Source of the DNA: Nocardioides piscis
GTDB taxonomy: Bacteria > Actinomycetota > Actinomycetes > Propionibacteriales > Nocardioidaceae
Reading direction: 5' to 3'
DNA: 64,000 nt
NCBI RefSeq assembly: GCF_011300215.1
Contig: NZ_CP049866.1
Coordinates: forward strand, 2,356,001-2,420,000
The notes beneath the pieces are model-generated. The model ran no database searches. It was given only the letters and a program-made list of their open reading frames with translations, and was not told the DNA's origin. This document shows, in pieces, positions 26,424 through 35,333 of the stretch (its first letter is position 1; each line of letters starts with the position of its first letter). The position numbers were made by a program, and so were the translations under genes.

Positions 26424-27724
26424 TCGGCGATCTGTGGCTGCTCCTGGGAGCAGCGTTCCTCGTCCTCGTCGCGGGGCTCTTCTCGGCCGCCGACGCCGCG
26501 CTCGGCGGGTTCTCGCACGCCCGGGCGGAGGAGCTCGCCGAAGAGGGCCGGCCCGGGTCCCGCCGGCTCGTGCAGATCCTCGACGACCGGGCGCGCTTCC
26601 TCAACACCGCCCTGCTGATCCGGCTGCTCTGCGAGACCGCGGCCATCGTCCTCGTGGCGCTGTGGATCCACGACCTCTACGACGGTGACTTCTGGCCGGC
26701 CTACCTCACGGCGGTCGGCTCGATGCTGGTGATCTCCTTCGTGGCGATCGGAGTGGCTCCGCGGACGCTCGGGCGCCAGCACGACGCCTCCGTCGCCCTG
26801 ATCTCGGCCGCACCGCTGTCGTTCGTCACCTCGATCCTGGGCCCGCTCCCACGCCTGCTGATCCTGCTCGGCAACGCCATCACACCCGGACGGGGTTTCC
26901 GCGAGGGGCCGTTCTCGACCGAGACCGAGCTGCGCGAGCTCGTCGACCTCGCCGAGGCGTCGGCCGTCATCGAGTCGGGCGAGCGGAAGATGATCCACTC
27001 CGTGTTCGAGCTCGGCGACACCACCACCCGCGAGGTGATGGTCCCGCGCACCGACGTCGTCTACATCGAGCGCCACAAGAACCTGCGGCAGACGATGTCG
27101 CTGTTCCTGCGCAGCGGCTTCTCCCGGGTGCCCGTGATCGGGGAGAACCTCGACGAAGTCGTCGGCATCGCCTATCTCAAGGACCTCGTCAGGCGCGACT
27201 TCGAACAGCCCGACGTCGAGTTCACCCAGCGTGTCGACGAGGTCATGCGTCCGGCGCACTACGTGCCGGAGTCCAAGCCGGTCGACGCGCTGCTCACCGA
27301 GCTGCAGGCGCGTCGCCAACACATCGCCGTGGTGATCGACGAATACGGCGGCACCGCCGGCCTGGTGACGATCGAGGACGTCCTGGAGGAGATCGTCGGC
27401 GAGATCACCGACGAGTACGACGAGGAGGAGGTCGAGGTGGAATACGTCGACGACACGACCTACCGCGTCTCCTCCCGCTATCCCGTCGACGACCTCGACG
27501 AGATCGTCGGGGTCGACGTGCGAGACGAGGACGTCGACAGCGTCGGCGGCCTGATGGCCAAGCACCTGGGCCGGGTGCCCATCCCCGGGTCGGTGGTGGA
27601 GTGCCACGGCCTCCGGTTCGAGGCCGAACGCCTCACCGGTCGCCGCAACAAGATCGGGACGGTGCTCGTCAGCGTCGTGGACGATCAGTCGGACGACGAG
27701 CTGGAGGAGGACGAGAATGACTGA
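26420..27724 (+). CDS. CNNM/CorC-family (hemolysin family) membrane protein
   Basis: 434-residue integral membrane protein with an N-terminal DUF21/CNNM domain (about four hydrophobic segments, residues 1-145), a pair of CBS domains and a C-terminal CorC/HlyC domain. The segment [15 protein letters not shown] opens the first CBS domain, and [20 protein letters not shown] lies in the second. Members are linked to Mg2+/Co2+ transport or efflux and are often annotated as hemolysins without evidence. The C-terminus is acidic. The gene is translationally coupled to ybeY. Confidence 0.93.
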   Translation: MIGDLWLLLGAAFLVLVAGLFSAADAALGGFSHARAEELAEEGRPGSRRLVQILDDRARFLNTALLIRLLCETAAIVLVALWIHDLYDGDFWPAYLTAVGSMLVISFVAIGVAPRTLGRQHDASVALISAAPLSFVTSILGPLPRLLILLGNAITPGRGFREGPFSTETELRELVDLAEASAVIESGERKMIHSVFELGDTTTREVMVPRTDVVYIERHKNLRQTMSLFLRSGFSRVPVIGENLDEVVGIAYLKDLVRRDFEQPDVEFTQRVDEVMRPAHYVPESKPVDALLTELQARRQHIAVVIDEYGGTAGLVTIEDVLEEIVGEITDEYDEEEVEVEYVDDTTYRVSSRYPVDDLDEIVGVDVRDEDVDSVGGLMAKHLGRVPIPGSVVECHGLRFEAERLTGRRNKIGTVLVSVVDDQSDDELEEDEND

Positions 27725-28049
27725 GCTGTCCGCGGAGGACCGCAAGCTGGTGACCCTGGCGCGGGCGACCCGCGCCCGCACCAACGCGGCCGAGGGGGCC
27801 GCTGTCCGCGACCTCGACGGACGCACCTACGCCGGGGCCTCGGTCGCGCTCGCCTCGCTGTCGCTGTCGGCCCTGGACGTCTGCGTCGCGATGGCCATCG
27901 CGTCCGGGTCGCGGGGGCTCGAGGCGGCCGTGGTGCTGACCGCCGAGGCGGAGCCCTCGCTCGACGCGGCCCGGGAGTTCACGGGCTCCGGTGTGCCGGT
28001 GCACGTCGGCGACGCCCGGGGAACGATCGGCTCGATCCTCTCCACCTGA
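27717..28049 (+). CDS. Cytidine deaminase-like protein lacking zinc-site motifs
   Basis: 110-residue protein conserved at this position (between CNNM and era) in many actinobacteria and usually labelled cytidine deaminase. It keeps the fold-like stretch EDRKLVTLARATRARTNAAE and GRTYAGASVALASLSLSALD. It lacks the CAE and PCxxC zinc-binding and catalytic motifs of real deaminases. It is therefore probably a non-catalytic relative of unknown role. The ATG overlaps the preceding stop (ATGA). Confidence 0.75.
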   Translation: MTELSAEDRKLVTLARATRARTNAAEGAAVRDLDGRTYAGASVALASLSLSALDVCVAMAIASGSRGLEAAVVLTAEAEPSLDAAREFTGSGVPVHVGDARGTIGSILST

Positions 28050-28063
28050 ACGCCACGACGCGC

Positions 28064-28069
28064 TAGCGT
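28064..28069 (+). promoter_or_regulatory. -10 element of a leaderless promoter (FAD oxidoreductase, tms-like operon)
   Basis: TAGCGT, 7 bases before GTG 28077; no ribosome site. Confidence 0.6.
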
Positions 28070-28076
28070 CGTTCTC

Positions 28077-29453
28077 GTGCACTCCGTGGGTGGGGCGGAT
28101 CGACATCGCGACGGTGTGGCGCGGCTCCTGGAGTCCTACGCCGCACTCCCCGCGGATGCCCCTGTCCGGCTGGCGAAGCCGACGTCCAACCTGTTCCGCG
28201 GCCGAACGCCGCACACCGCCGGCCTGGACGTGTCCGGCCTGGACGGGGTCATCTCGATGGACCTGTCCGGCGACGTCTCCGTTGCCGAGGTGCAGGGCAT
28301 GTGCACCTACGAGGACCTCGTCGAGGTGACTCTCGGGCACGGTCACGTCCCGCTCGTCGTGCCGCAGCTTCGCACCATCACCCTCGGCGGTGCCGTCAGC
28401 GGCCTCGGCATCGAGTCGACCAGCTTCCGCAGCGGGCTGCCGCACGAGTCCGTGCTCGAGATGGACGTGCTGACCGGCGCTGGCGAGATCGTCACGACCC
28501 GCCCGGGTGACGACCTGTTCGACGCCTTCCCCAACTCCTACGGGTCTCTCGGCTATGCGACGCGGCTGCGCATCGAGGTCGAGCGCGTCGCGGCATACGC
28601 CGAGCTCCGGCACGTGCGCTTCGACGACCCCGACGACCTGGCCGACGCCATCGCCCGCATCGTCGCCACCGGCCGGTGGGAGGGCGAGCGGGTCGACGGT
28701 CTCGACGGCGTCGCGTTCGCTCCGGACGAGGCCTACCTGACCCTGGCTCGATGGACCGACGCTCCCGGCCCCACCAGCGACTACGGCGGGCAGCAGGTCT
28801 ACTACCGCTCGATCCGGCAGCGGTCGACCGACAGGTTGACGGTGCTCGACTACCTGTGGCGCTGGGACACCGACTGGTTCTGGTGCTCGCGTGCCTTCGG
28901 CGCGCAGCACCCCGCCGTGCGTCGGGTCTGGCCACGACGCCTGCGCCGCTCGGACGTCTACTGGAAGCTGGTCGCGCTCGACCGCAGGTGGGGGATCGGG
29001 GACCGTCTCGACCGGTGGCGCGGGCGCCCGCAGGGCGAGCGGGTCGTCCAGGACGTCGAGGTGCCGCTCGACCGGCTCCCCGAGTTCCTCGCGTGGTTCG
29101 ACGCCGAGATCGGCATGCGACCCGTGTGGCTGTGCCCGCTCCGGTTGCGGCGGACCAGCCCGGCCCGGCCATGGCCGACGTATCCACTGGCGGCAGGAAC
29201 GACCTACGTCAACGTCGGGTTCTGGGGCAACGTCGCCGTCGGGCCCGAGGCGCCGAGCTCCCCGCGCAACCGGGCGATCGAGGCGAAGGTGCACGACCTC
29301 GGCGGCCACAAGTCGCTCTATTCCGAGGTGTTTTACGACCGTGAGACGTTCGACGCCCTCTATGACGGCGCCAACATCGCAGCGGTCAAGAAGAGGTTCG
29401 ACCGGGACGACCGGCTGACCGGTCTCTTCGAGAAGGTGGTGGAGCGAGGATGA
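28077..29453 (+). CDS. FAD-binding oxidoreductase, probable 10-methylene fatty-acid reductase (TmsA/BfaB-like)
   Basis: 458-residue FAD-linked oxidoreductase of the Delta24-sterol-reductase (DHCR24) type. The PCMH flavin domain shows ITLGGAVSGLGIESTSFRSG and FPNSYGSLGYATRLRIEVE, and the C-terminal substrate domain contains YVNVGFWG. It is translationally coupled (ATGA) to a cyclopropane-synthase-like methyltransferase. In mycobacteria and other actinobacteria this gene pair makes tuberculostearic-type 10-methyl lipids: the methyltransferase makes a 10-methylene acid and the flavoprotein reduces it. That role is inferred from family and pairing. Confidence 0.82.
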   Translation: MHSVGGADRHRDGVARLLESYAALPADAPVRLAKPTSNLFRGRTPHTAGLDVSGLDGVISMDLSGDVSVAEVQGMCTYEDLVEVTLGHGHVPLVVPQLRTITLGGAVSGLGIESTSFRSGLPHESVLEMDVLTGAGEIVTTRPGDDLFDAFPNSYGSLGYATRLRIEVERVAAYAELRHVRFDDPDDLADAIARIVATGRWEGERVDGLDGVAFAPDEAYLTLARWTDAPGPTSDYGGQQVYYRSIRQRSTDRLTVLDYLWRWDTDWFWCSRAFGAQHPAVRRVWPRRLRRSDVYWKLVALDRRWGIGDRLDRWRGRPQGERVVQDVEVPLDRLPEFLAWFDAEIGMRPVWLCPLRLRRTSPARPWPTYPLAAGTTYVNVGFWGNVAVGPEAPSSPRNRAIEAKVHDLGGHKSLYSEVFYDRETFDALYDGANIAAVKKRFDRDDRLTGLFEKVVERG

Positions 29454-30721
29454 GCATGACCATCGGGGATGCCTTCGCGCGCCTGACGCGCGGGGGCATG
29501 CCAGTGCGATTCACGGCATTCGACGGCAGCGAGACCGGTCCCGAGGGCGCGGCGATCGGGCTGCACCTGCGCAACGAGCGCGGGTTGGCCTACCTGTTGA
29601 CGGCGCCCGGCGACCTCGGGATGGCGCGCGCCTACGTGATGGGCGACCTCGACGTGAGTGGAGTGCACCCGGGCGACCCCTACGACCTGCTGGTGCTGCT
29701 CAAGGACAACCTCCGGTTCTGGTTGCCGTCGCCGGGCGATGCCCTCTCGATCCTGCGTGACCTGGGACCTGGCCGGCTGCGGCCGCCCCCGCCGCCGCGG
29801 CAGGAGCAGCTCCCGCGATGGCGCCGCACGCTCGAGGGGCTGCGGCACTCGATGGCGCGGGATGCGGAGGTGATCGCCCACCACTACGACGTGTCCAACC
29901 ACTTCTACGAGCTCGTGCTCGGCCCCTCGATGGCCTACACCTGCGCGCTGTTCGAGCGTCCGGACGCCTCGCTGGAGGAGGCACAGGCCGCCAAGTTCGA
30001 CCTCGTCTGCCGCAAGCTCGCGCTCGAACCCGGGCAGCGACTGCTGGACGTGGGCTGCGGTTGGGGAGGCATGGTGCGGCACGCCGCCCGCGAGTACGGC
30101 GTTCGGTCGCTCGGCGTCACGTTGTCGCTGCGCCAGGCCCAGTGGGCCAAGGCCGCGATCGACCGAGAGGGCCTCGGTGACCTCGCCGAGGTTCGCCACC
30201 TCGACTACCGCGACGTGATGGAGAACGGTTTCGACGCGGTCAGCTCCATCGGCCTGACCGAGCACGTCGGGGTGCGCAACCACCGGGCCTACTTCACGCA
30301 CCTGCGTGAACGATTGCGTCCCGGGGGTCGGCTGCTCAACCACTGCATCACGCGCTCCCACAACCGCAGGCAGGAGACGGGGCCGTTCATCGACCGCTAC
30401 GTGTTCCCCGACGGGGAGCTGATCGGCTCGGGCAGCATCATCCGGGCGGCCCAGGACGCCGGACTCGAGGTGCAGCACTCGGAGAACCTGCGACAGCACT
30501 ACGCGCTGACCCTCGCCGAGTGGTGTCGCAACCTCGAGACCAACTGGGACGAGTGCGTCGCCGAAGTGGGCGAGAGCACCGCTCGGATCTGGGGGCTCTA
30601 CATGGCCGGCTCCCGGATCGGCTTCGAGCGGGGTGAGCTCGAGCTGCACCACGTGCTGGCGACGCGCGCCGCCGAGACCGGACCGGCGCCCTTCCCCCTG
30701 CGCCCGGACTGGAGGCCGTGA
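29450..30721 (+). CDS. Cyclopropane-fatty-acyl-phospholipid synthase family methyltransferase (TmsB/BfaA-like)
   Basis: 423-residue SAM-dependent methyltransferase. The N-terminal third (residues 1-115) is the accessory domain. The core has HYDVSNHFYELVLGPSMAYT, the SAM-binding motif LLDVGCGWGGM (about residue 201) and SSIGLTEHVGVRNH. CFA-family enzymes methylate the double bond of phospholipid oleoyl chains; paired with the upstream flavoprotein the predicted product is 10-methyl-branched acids. The start overlaps the upstream stop by four bases. Confidence 0.87.
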   Translation: MSMTIGDAFARLTRGGMPVRFTAFDGSETGPEGAAIGLHLRNERGLAYLLTAPGDLGMARAYVMGDLDVSGVHPGDPYDLLVLLKDNLRFWLPSPGDALSILRDLGPGRLRPPPPPRQEQLPRWRRTLEGLRHSMARDAEVIAHHYDVSNHFYELVLGPSMAYTCALFERPDASLEEAQAAKFDLVCRKLALEPGQRLLDVGCGWGGMVRHAAREYGVRSLGVTLSLRQAQWAKAAIDREGLGDLAEVRHLDYRDVMENGFDAVSSIGLTEHVGVRNHRAYFTHLRERLRPGGRLLNHCITRSHNRRQETGPFIDRYVFPDGELIGSGSIIRAAQDAGLEVQHSENLRQHYALTLAEWCRNLETNWDECVAEVGESTARIWGLYMAGSRIGFERGELELHHVLATRAAETGPAPFPLRPDWRP

Positions 30722-30738
30722 TCGCCGGTCGCCGCCGG

Positions 30739-30744
30739 TAGCCT
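30739..30744 (+). promoter_or_regulatory. -10 element of a leaderless promoter (siderophore-interacting protein)
   Basis: TAGCCT, 6 bases before GTG 30751. Confidence 0.55.
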
Positions 30745-30750
30745 TGCCCG

Positions 30751-31539
30751 GTGAGCACCCGGGCAAGACAGTTCCAGACGCAGGTCGTGCGGCGGGAGCA
30801 GCTCTCCTCGCACTTCGTGCGCCTGGTGCTGGGAGGGCCCGGTCTCGATGGCTTCGCATCGACCGGCATCCCGGACGAGTGGGTGGCGTTGACCGCCCCG
30901 GGGCAGTTCCAGACGCGCTACTACACCGTGCGGGCGTGGGACGGCGTCGAGCTGACCTTGGACGTCGTGGTGCACGAGCAGGGGCTGGTGACCGAGTGGG
31001 CCTCGACCGACTGCGTCGGCGACGTGGTGACGGTGAGCGAGCCCAAGGGCTCGTTCGCGATGCCCGATGACGCGTCGTGGCTGATCCTCGTCGGCGACCT
31101 GACGGCCCTGCCGGCCATCGCCCGGATCACCGAGAGCGTGGACGTGCCGGTCACGGCCTGGGTGGAGACGCCCGACGAGCCGATCCGCGACTACGTCGCC
31201 GGCGCCGGCGCCGGCCGGATCACCTGGACCACGCCGCCCGCGGGGGTGGAGACGGCGACGGCCGACGTCGTGACCGCGATCGAGTGGCCGGCCGGACCCG
31301 GCTACTTCTGGATGGCGGGGGAGTCGGCGCAGATGCGCGCGATCCGCAAGCACCTGATGCGCGAACGACAGCTGCCGACGTCGGCCTACGACGTCATGGG
31401 CTACTGGCGTGGTGGGGGTCAGAAGCGGCAACCTCGAGCAGTGGATCCCGGACCCATCTGGCGCGCCGGCAAGGCGGCAGGGAAGAGTGACGAGCAGATC
31501 TGGGCCGACTACGACGCAGCACGAGAGAGCACACAGTGA
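30751..31539 (+). CDS. Siderophore-interacting protein (ferric-siderophore reductase family)
   Basis: 262-residue flavoprotein of the SIP family, which reduces ferric siderophores with NAD(P)H in the cytosol. The FAD motif TRYYTVRAW (family RxYT) is at residues about 53-61. The nucleotide-binding domain shows ILVGDLTALPAIARI and FWMAGESAQMRAIRKHL, and the family C-terminus YDVMGYWRGG is intact. No siderophore biosynthesis or transport genes are adjacent. Its stop overlaps the era start, so era may be read from this promoter. Confidence 0.9.
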   Translation: MSTRARQFQTQVVRREQLSSHFVRLVLGGPGLDGFASTGIPDEWVALTAPGQFQTRYYTVRAWDGVELTLDVVVHEQGLVTEWASTDCVGDVVTVSEPKGSFAMPDDASWLILVGDLTALPAIARITESVDVPVTAWVETPDEPIRDYVAGAGAGRITWTTPPAGVETATADVVTAIEWPAGPGYFWMAGESAQMRAIRKHLMRERQLPTSAYDVMGYWRGGGQKRQPRAVDPGPIWRAGKAAGKSDEQIWADYDAARESTQ

Positions 31540-32525
31540 ACGACGAGCACGACTCCAGCTTCGACGTCAGCGGCGTCGCGCCCGCAGGGCCCCTCCACGG
31601 AGAGCGCTCCGACGGCTTCCGCAGCGGCTTCGCCAGCTTCGTCGGGCGCCCCAACGCCGGGAAGTCCACCCTGACCAACGCGCTGGTCGGGACCAAGGTG
31701 GTCATCACCTCCTCCAAGCCACAGACGACCCGCACCGTCGTGCGCGGGATCGTGCACCGCCCCGATGCCCAGCTGATCCTGGTCGACACCCCCGGACTGC
31801 ACCGCCCGCGGACGCTGCTGGGGGAGCGGCTCAACGACCTGGTGAAGAACACGCTGGCCGAGGTCGACGTCGTCGCCGTGTGCCTGCCCGCCAACGAGAA
31901 GGTCGGTCCCGGCGACCGCTTCATCGTCCGGGAGATGGCGAAGGTCAAGCGGACCATCAAGGTGGCGATCGCGACCAAGACCGATCTCGCCACCCCCGAG
32001 CAGATCGGGCAGCACCTCCTCGACATCCAGCAGCTCGGCGCGGAGGCCGGCATCGAGTGGGCCGAGGTCGTGCCCGTCTCAGCCACCGACGGCTCGCAGG
32101 TCGGGCTGCTCGCCGACCTCCTCGTGGGGCAGCTGCCCGAGGGTCCGCAGCTCTACCCCGACGGCGACCTCACGGATGCGCCCGAGCAGATCCTGGTGGC
32201 CGAGCTGATCCGGGAGGCAGCGCTCGAGGGTGTGCGCGACGAGCTGCCCCACTCGATCGCCGTGGTGGTCGAGGAGATGGGACTGCGCGAGGACCGCGAT
32301 CCCGACAAGCCGCTGCTCGACATCTACGCCAACCTCTATGTCGAGCGCGACTCCCAGAAGGGGATCATGATCGGCCACAAGGGTGCGCGGCTGCGCGAGG
32401 TCGGCACCGCGGCGCGCAAGCAGATCGAGGCGCTGCTCGGCACACCGGTCTATCTCGACCTGCACATCAAGATCGCCAAGGACTGGCAACGCGATCCCCG
32501 GCAGCTGCGCAAGCTGGGCTTCTGA
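31536..32525 (+). CDS. era: GTPase Era
   Basis: 329-residue GTPase that binds 16S rRNA and the 30S subunit during maturation. G1 GRPNAGKST, G2 around SSKPQTTR, and G3 DTPGLH are intact, while G4 reads TKTD in place of NKxD, a variant common in actinobacterial Era. The C-terminal KH domain contains IMIGHKGARLREVGTAARKQ. The N-terminus has about 30 extra residues ahead of the G domain. The GTG at 31536 overlaps the upstream stop. Confidence 0.96.
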   Translation: MNDEHDSSFDVSGVAPAGPLHGERSDGFRSGFASFVGRPNAGKSTLTNALVGTKVVITSSKPQTTRTVVRGIVHRPDAQLILVDTPGLHRPRTLLGERLNDLVKNTLAEVDVVAVCLPANEKVGPGDRFIVREMAKVKRTIKVAIATKTDLATPEQIGQHLLDIQQLGAEAGIEWAEVVPVSATDGSQVGLLADLLVGQLPEGPQLYPDGDLTDAPEQILVAELIREAALEGVRDELPHSIAVVVEEMGLREDRDPDKPLLDIYANLYVERDSQKGIMIGHKGARLREVGTAARKQIEALLGTPVYLDLHIKIAKDWQRDPRQLRKLGF

Positions 32526-32556
32526 GAGCTCCTCAGCGGACGCGTCTGAGGAGCTC
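32526..32556. terminator. Bidirectional terminator between era and the GNAT gene
   Basis: Perfect 11-bp inverted repeat GAGCTCCTCAG (32526-32536) and CTGAGGAGCTC (32546-32556) with a 9-base loop. It begins at the base after the era stop and overlaps the last codons of the convergent GNAT gene. Confidence 0.7.
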
Positions 32557-33012
32557 CACCCGCAGCGCCGATCCGGTGCGCAACGGCTCCCACTCGCCGG
32601 TCGCCTCGAAACCCAGGTCCTCATAGAACCTGCGAGCCGTCTCGTTGCCCTCCGTCACGTGCAGCTCCACGGTGGTGATGCCGCGCTCCTGCGCGTGATC
32701 GAGCAGCGTGGTCAGGATCGCGCGGGCGTGTCCTTCACCGCGGGCCTCCGGTGCGGTCCACATGCCCCACACCGACATCGGGCCCGTCTCCTCGGGCACG
32801 AACCCGCCACCCATGGCGACCGGACGCCCGCCGCTTCGGACCACGAGGACCGGGGAGCCGGTGGAGAGCCGGCTCCGCCAGTGCTCCTCGGGCGCGTCCT
32901 GCACGTCGATGAGGAGCACGCTGAACGCGCTCGGGGCATCAGCCAGGGCGCGGAGCCGGATGTCGCGGAACTCGTTCCAGTTCGCCGGCCCCAGGCGCTC
33001 GACTCGTGTCAT
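32533..33012 (-). CDS. GNAT family N-acetyltransferase
   Basis: 159-residue acetyltransferase. The acetyl-CoA-binding motif A lies in VWGMWTAPEARGEGHARAIL, and motif B in LHVTEGNETARRFYEDLGF, the classical GNAT ending. The substrate is unknown. ATG 33012 (MTRVERLGP) starts the domain; the frame is open upstream to 33315 but that extension is Arg/Pro-rich shadow sequence overlapping a lipoprotein gene. It is convergent with era. Confidence 0.87.
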   Translation of the reverse strand: MTRVERLGPANWNEFRDIRLRALADAPSAFSVLLIDVQDAPEEHWRSRLSTGSPVLVVRSGGRPVAMGGGFVPEETGPMSVWGMWTAPEARGEGHARAILTTLLDHAQERGITTVELHVTEGNETARRFYEDLGFEATGEWEPLRTGSALRVELLRRVR

Positions 33013-33059
33013 GAGGAGAAGCCAAGCAGTCGCGGGCCCTGCGGTGGCGAGCGCCTCGC

Positions 33060-33575
33060 TCAGCGCAGGCCGGCATCCAGGCACTCGACGGCCTTCGACG
33101 CAGCACGCTTCCCGGCCTCGAGGGCTTCGCCGGTCCACCTGACCTGCTCCCACGACACCCTCGGATCGCCTCGCGCGGGGCCAGCGCCAAGCGGGATGAT
33201 ACGCGCAGTCGCCGGCGCCGCCGCCGAGTCGGTGAGTCCCAGTGAACGTGAAGCACCTCCCGCTGGGGTGCCGTCGTCGTGGACAAAGGCCCGCTCGACT
33301 GCGATCACGGACCACCTGCCGGTCTCGGTGGTGGTCGCCTCGACGAGGACCGCTGCGCGAACCGGCCCGGGATGCGTCGAGATCGCCTCCTCGGCCCGCT
33401 CGAGCAGCGCTGGGGGCGGCTCTTCGCAGCGCAACGCCTCGGGGGTTGCCGGCGACACGGATGCCGTGGGCCTGGACGGGACAGGGGCCGAACGCTCAGG
33501 CGGTGTGGCGGTGCAGCCAGCGAGGAGGGCGAGCAGCACGGCGGCGTACGGCGTGTGCCTCGGCGGTCGGTTCAC
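33060..33575 (-). CDS. Predicted lipoprotein of unknown function
   Basis: 171-residue lipoprotein with signal peptide and lipobox LAGC (about Cys 21), followed by a Ser/Pro/Thr-rich linker. The mature part contains a single CEEPPPALLERAEE stretch and a C-terminal conserved-looking segment WEQVRWTGEALEAG. I do not recognise the family. GTG 33575 overlaps the stop of the upstream septum-formation-like gene (GTGA), so it is the last gene of a three-gene lipoprotein operon. Confidence 0.65.
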   Translation of the reverse strand: MNRPPRHTPYAAVLLALLAGCTATPPERSAPVPSRPTASVSPATPEALRCEEPPPALLERAEEAISTHPGPVRAAVLVEATTTETGRWSVIAVERAFVHDDGTPAGGASRSLGLTDSAAAPATARIIPLGAGPARGDPRVSWEQVRWTGEALEAGKRAASKAVECLDAGLR

Positions 33576-34411
33576 GACGCCGGCGCCCAGCAGATCCCGT
33601 AGCGCTGGCCGGCCTTCCACTGCTCCTGCGAGGGTCGCTCCTGCGACCAGCTGAAGTCGAGCGGATCTGCAGCGCGGGCCCGGGCAGCGGACCGGCAGGC
33701 CGAGTCCATCTGCCGCGACGCCGCGCGCGCGGACGGATAGGACTGGCCGGACAGGCCGACCGTCGCGATCGCGGTCCATGAGTGCCTGGCCGAGCACGGC
33801 ACCCGCTTGTGTGTCGTGGAGTCCGGCGACGCCGTGCTGCACATCGCGAACCGGTCCGACGATGCCAGGACGCCCTTGGTCGAGCGCGGTAGCAGGGCCA
33901 GGCGTCCGGAGCCGGACAGGGCGACCACGTCGCAGCGGAACCAGTCTGCACCGAGTGCCGCCTCCTCGACCGAGGGCGTGAACCACACCGCCTGCAGCAT
34001 GCTCAGCCGGAGGTCCTCCGGCGAGCCGCCCACGTGGTCGCCCACGGTCGACCGGCAGGTGTCGGCGACATACGACTGCACCGACGGCGAGTCGACCGCC
34101 ACGAGGTGGCCGCCGACGAGGAGCGGCAGCCGGCCGATCTTGTAGGTCTCGGAGGTGTGCTTCTGCCGGCAGGGCACGTCCGTCCCGGCGACGACCGGCG
34201 CGACCGCCTGGGACAGGGTCAGCCGGTGGCAGCCATCCCTGGCCGGGCGCGGGGGAGGAGCGGGAGCACTCGACGTCGGGGTGTCCGCGGCCGCCGACGG
34301 GGGAGCCGTCGACGACGAGGGGGCGTCGGACGGCGTCGGGGAGGCAGTCGGCGAGGGTGACGAGCACGCCGCGAGCACGGCGAGCAGGCACAGGAGGAGG
34401 ACGGGCTTCAT
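33572..34411 (-). CDS. Septum-formation family (Septum_form) lipoprotein, copy 2
   Basis: 279-residue lipoprotein: signal peptide with lipobox LAAC (Cys 16), then a Ser/Thr/Pro/Ala linker of about 45 residues. The mature domain repeats a pattern of paired cysteines (GCHRL, PCRQKHTSETY, CRSTVGD, WFRCDVV, MCSTASPD, PCSARHSWTA, YGICWAP). This matches the Septum_form domain found in actinobacterial envelope proteins, whose biochemical role is not established. The ATG overlaps the stop of the tandem paralogue upstream. Confidence 0.8.
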   Translation of the reverse strand: MKPVLLLCLLAVLAACSSPSPTASPTPSDAPSSSTAPPSAAADTPTSSAPAPPPRPARDGCHRLTLSQAVAPVVAGTDVPCRQKHTSETYKIGRLPLLVGGHLVAVDSPSVQSYVADTCRSTVGDHVGGSPEDLRLSMLQAVWFTPSVEEAALGADWFRCDVVALSGSGRLALLPRSTKGVLASSDRFAMCSTASPDSTTHKRVPCSARHSWTAIATVGLSGQSYPSARAASRQMDSACRSAARARAADPLDFSWSQERPSQEQWKAGQRYGICWAPAS

Positions 34412-35202
34412 CCGGTCGTCCAGGCCCAGCAGATCGAGCGTCGGTTGCCGGTCTTCCACTCCGCCTCGTGGAACCAGGTGTAGGCGAACTTGTAGGTCAG
34501 CGGATATTCCAGCCAGGCGCTCACCTGGTCGCCGCAGTAGTCGCGGCTGGTCACCTCGACGACCTTGTCGCCGGGATAGGGGTCCTCTTCGCGTCCGACC
34601 TTGATGGTCGAGACGGCACGCCAGGTGTGCTTCTGGCTGCACGGGATCCGCGGCGCGCCCGGCACCGCGTCGCCGTTGACGCACTGCATCCATTCGTCCG
34701 GGCCGATCCCCGTGGCCATCAGCCCCTTGGCGGTCTCCGGGAGGTTCGCATATGCCGTGGCGTCCTCGTCGCCACCCACCAGGTCGCAGCGATACCAGCG
34801 AGCCCCGTCCGCCCAGGCCTCCTCGGAGGGTCGGAACCACGCCCACGAGAGAAGCGTGCGCATAGCCAGGCTCTCGTCTGCCCCGAGGAACTTCATGAAG
34901 GCCTTCGAGCAGGTCTTGTAGGCGAACGCGCCGACCTCCTTCGAGTCGTATGCCGCCTCCGACAGCTCCTCGGGCAGCGGGCCGACCGCGTAGGTCTCGG
35001 CCGTGTGGTCCTCGGTGCAGTCGACCACCTCGCTCGAGTTGGCGGGTTCGGAGACGTCGTCGGGTGCCAGCACACGACACACGCCGAGCTCTGGCACCTC
35101 AGGCGAGTCCTCCTCGGCGGCTCCTGGCCCGGAACACGCCGAGAGCAGCGTCACCACCGCGGTGAGGGCGACGGTCGGCACGAACAGCGCTCGCCTGGCC
35201 AT
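34408..35202 (-). CDS. Septum-formation family (Septum_form) lipoprotein, copy 1
   Basis: 264-residue lipoprotein with lipobox LSAC and the same cysteine pattern as the next gene (CRVLAPDD, DCTEDHTAETY, WYRCDLVGG, MQCVNG, PCSQKHTWRAV, SICWAWT). It is clearly a tandem paralogue. ATG 35202 has a GGAGGAGA ribosome site and starts a typical signal peptide (MARRALFVPTVAL); the frame upstream is open to 35283 without a better start. First gene of the three-gene lipoprotein operon. Confidence 0.82.
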   Translation of the reverse strand: MARRALFVPTVALTAVVTLLSACSGPGAAEEDSPEVPELGVCRVLAPDDVSEPANSSEVVDCTEDHTAETYAVGPLPEELSEAAYDSKEVGAFAYKTCSKAFMKFLGADESLAMRTLLSWAWFRPSEEAWADGARWYRCDLVGGDEDATAYANLPETAKGLMATGIGPDEWMQCVNGDAVPGAPRIPCSQKHTWRAVSTIKVGREEDPYPGDKVVEVTSRDYCGDQVSAWLEYPLTYKFAYTWFHEAEWKTGNRRSICWAWTTG

Positions 35203-35321
35203 GCGTCTCCTCCCACCCCGAGGTCCCTCGCCCAGCAGAGCCGCGATCGTACCTCTGGGGCGGCTGGCCGACCCAGCAGGCACGAGGGCCCGGTGGGCCG
35301 GGATGGCGCGTGGTGACGAAG

Positions 35322-35327
35322 TAGTCT
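35322..35327 (+). promoter_or_regulatory. -10 element of a leaderless promoter (glycosyltransferase-like gene)
   Basis: TAGTCT, 6 bases before GTG 35334. Confidence 0.6.
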
Positions 35328-35333
35328 GGCGCG

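Noticed and set aside
28301..28510. Small plus-strand frame inside the FAD oxidoreductase gene
   Set aside because: Out-of-frame shadow rich in Arg, no start signal, and fully contained in a well-supported gene.
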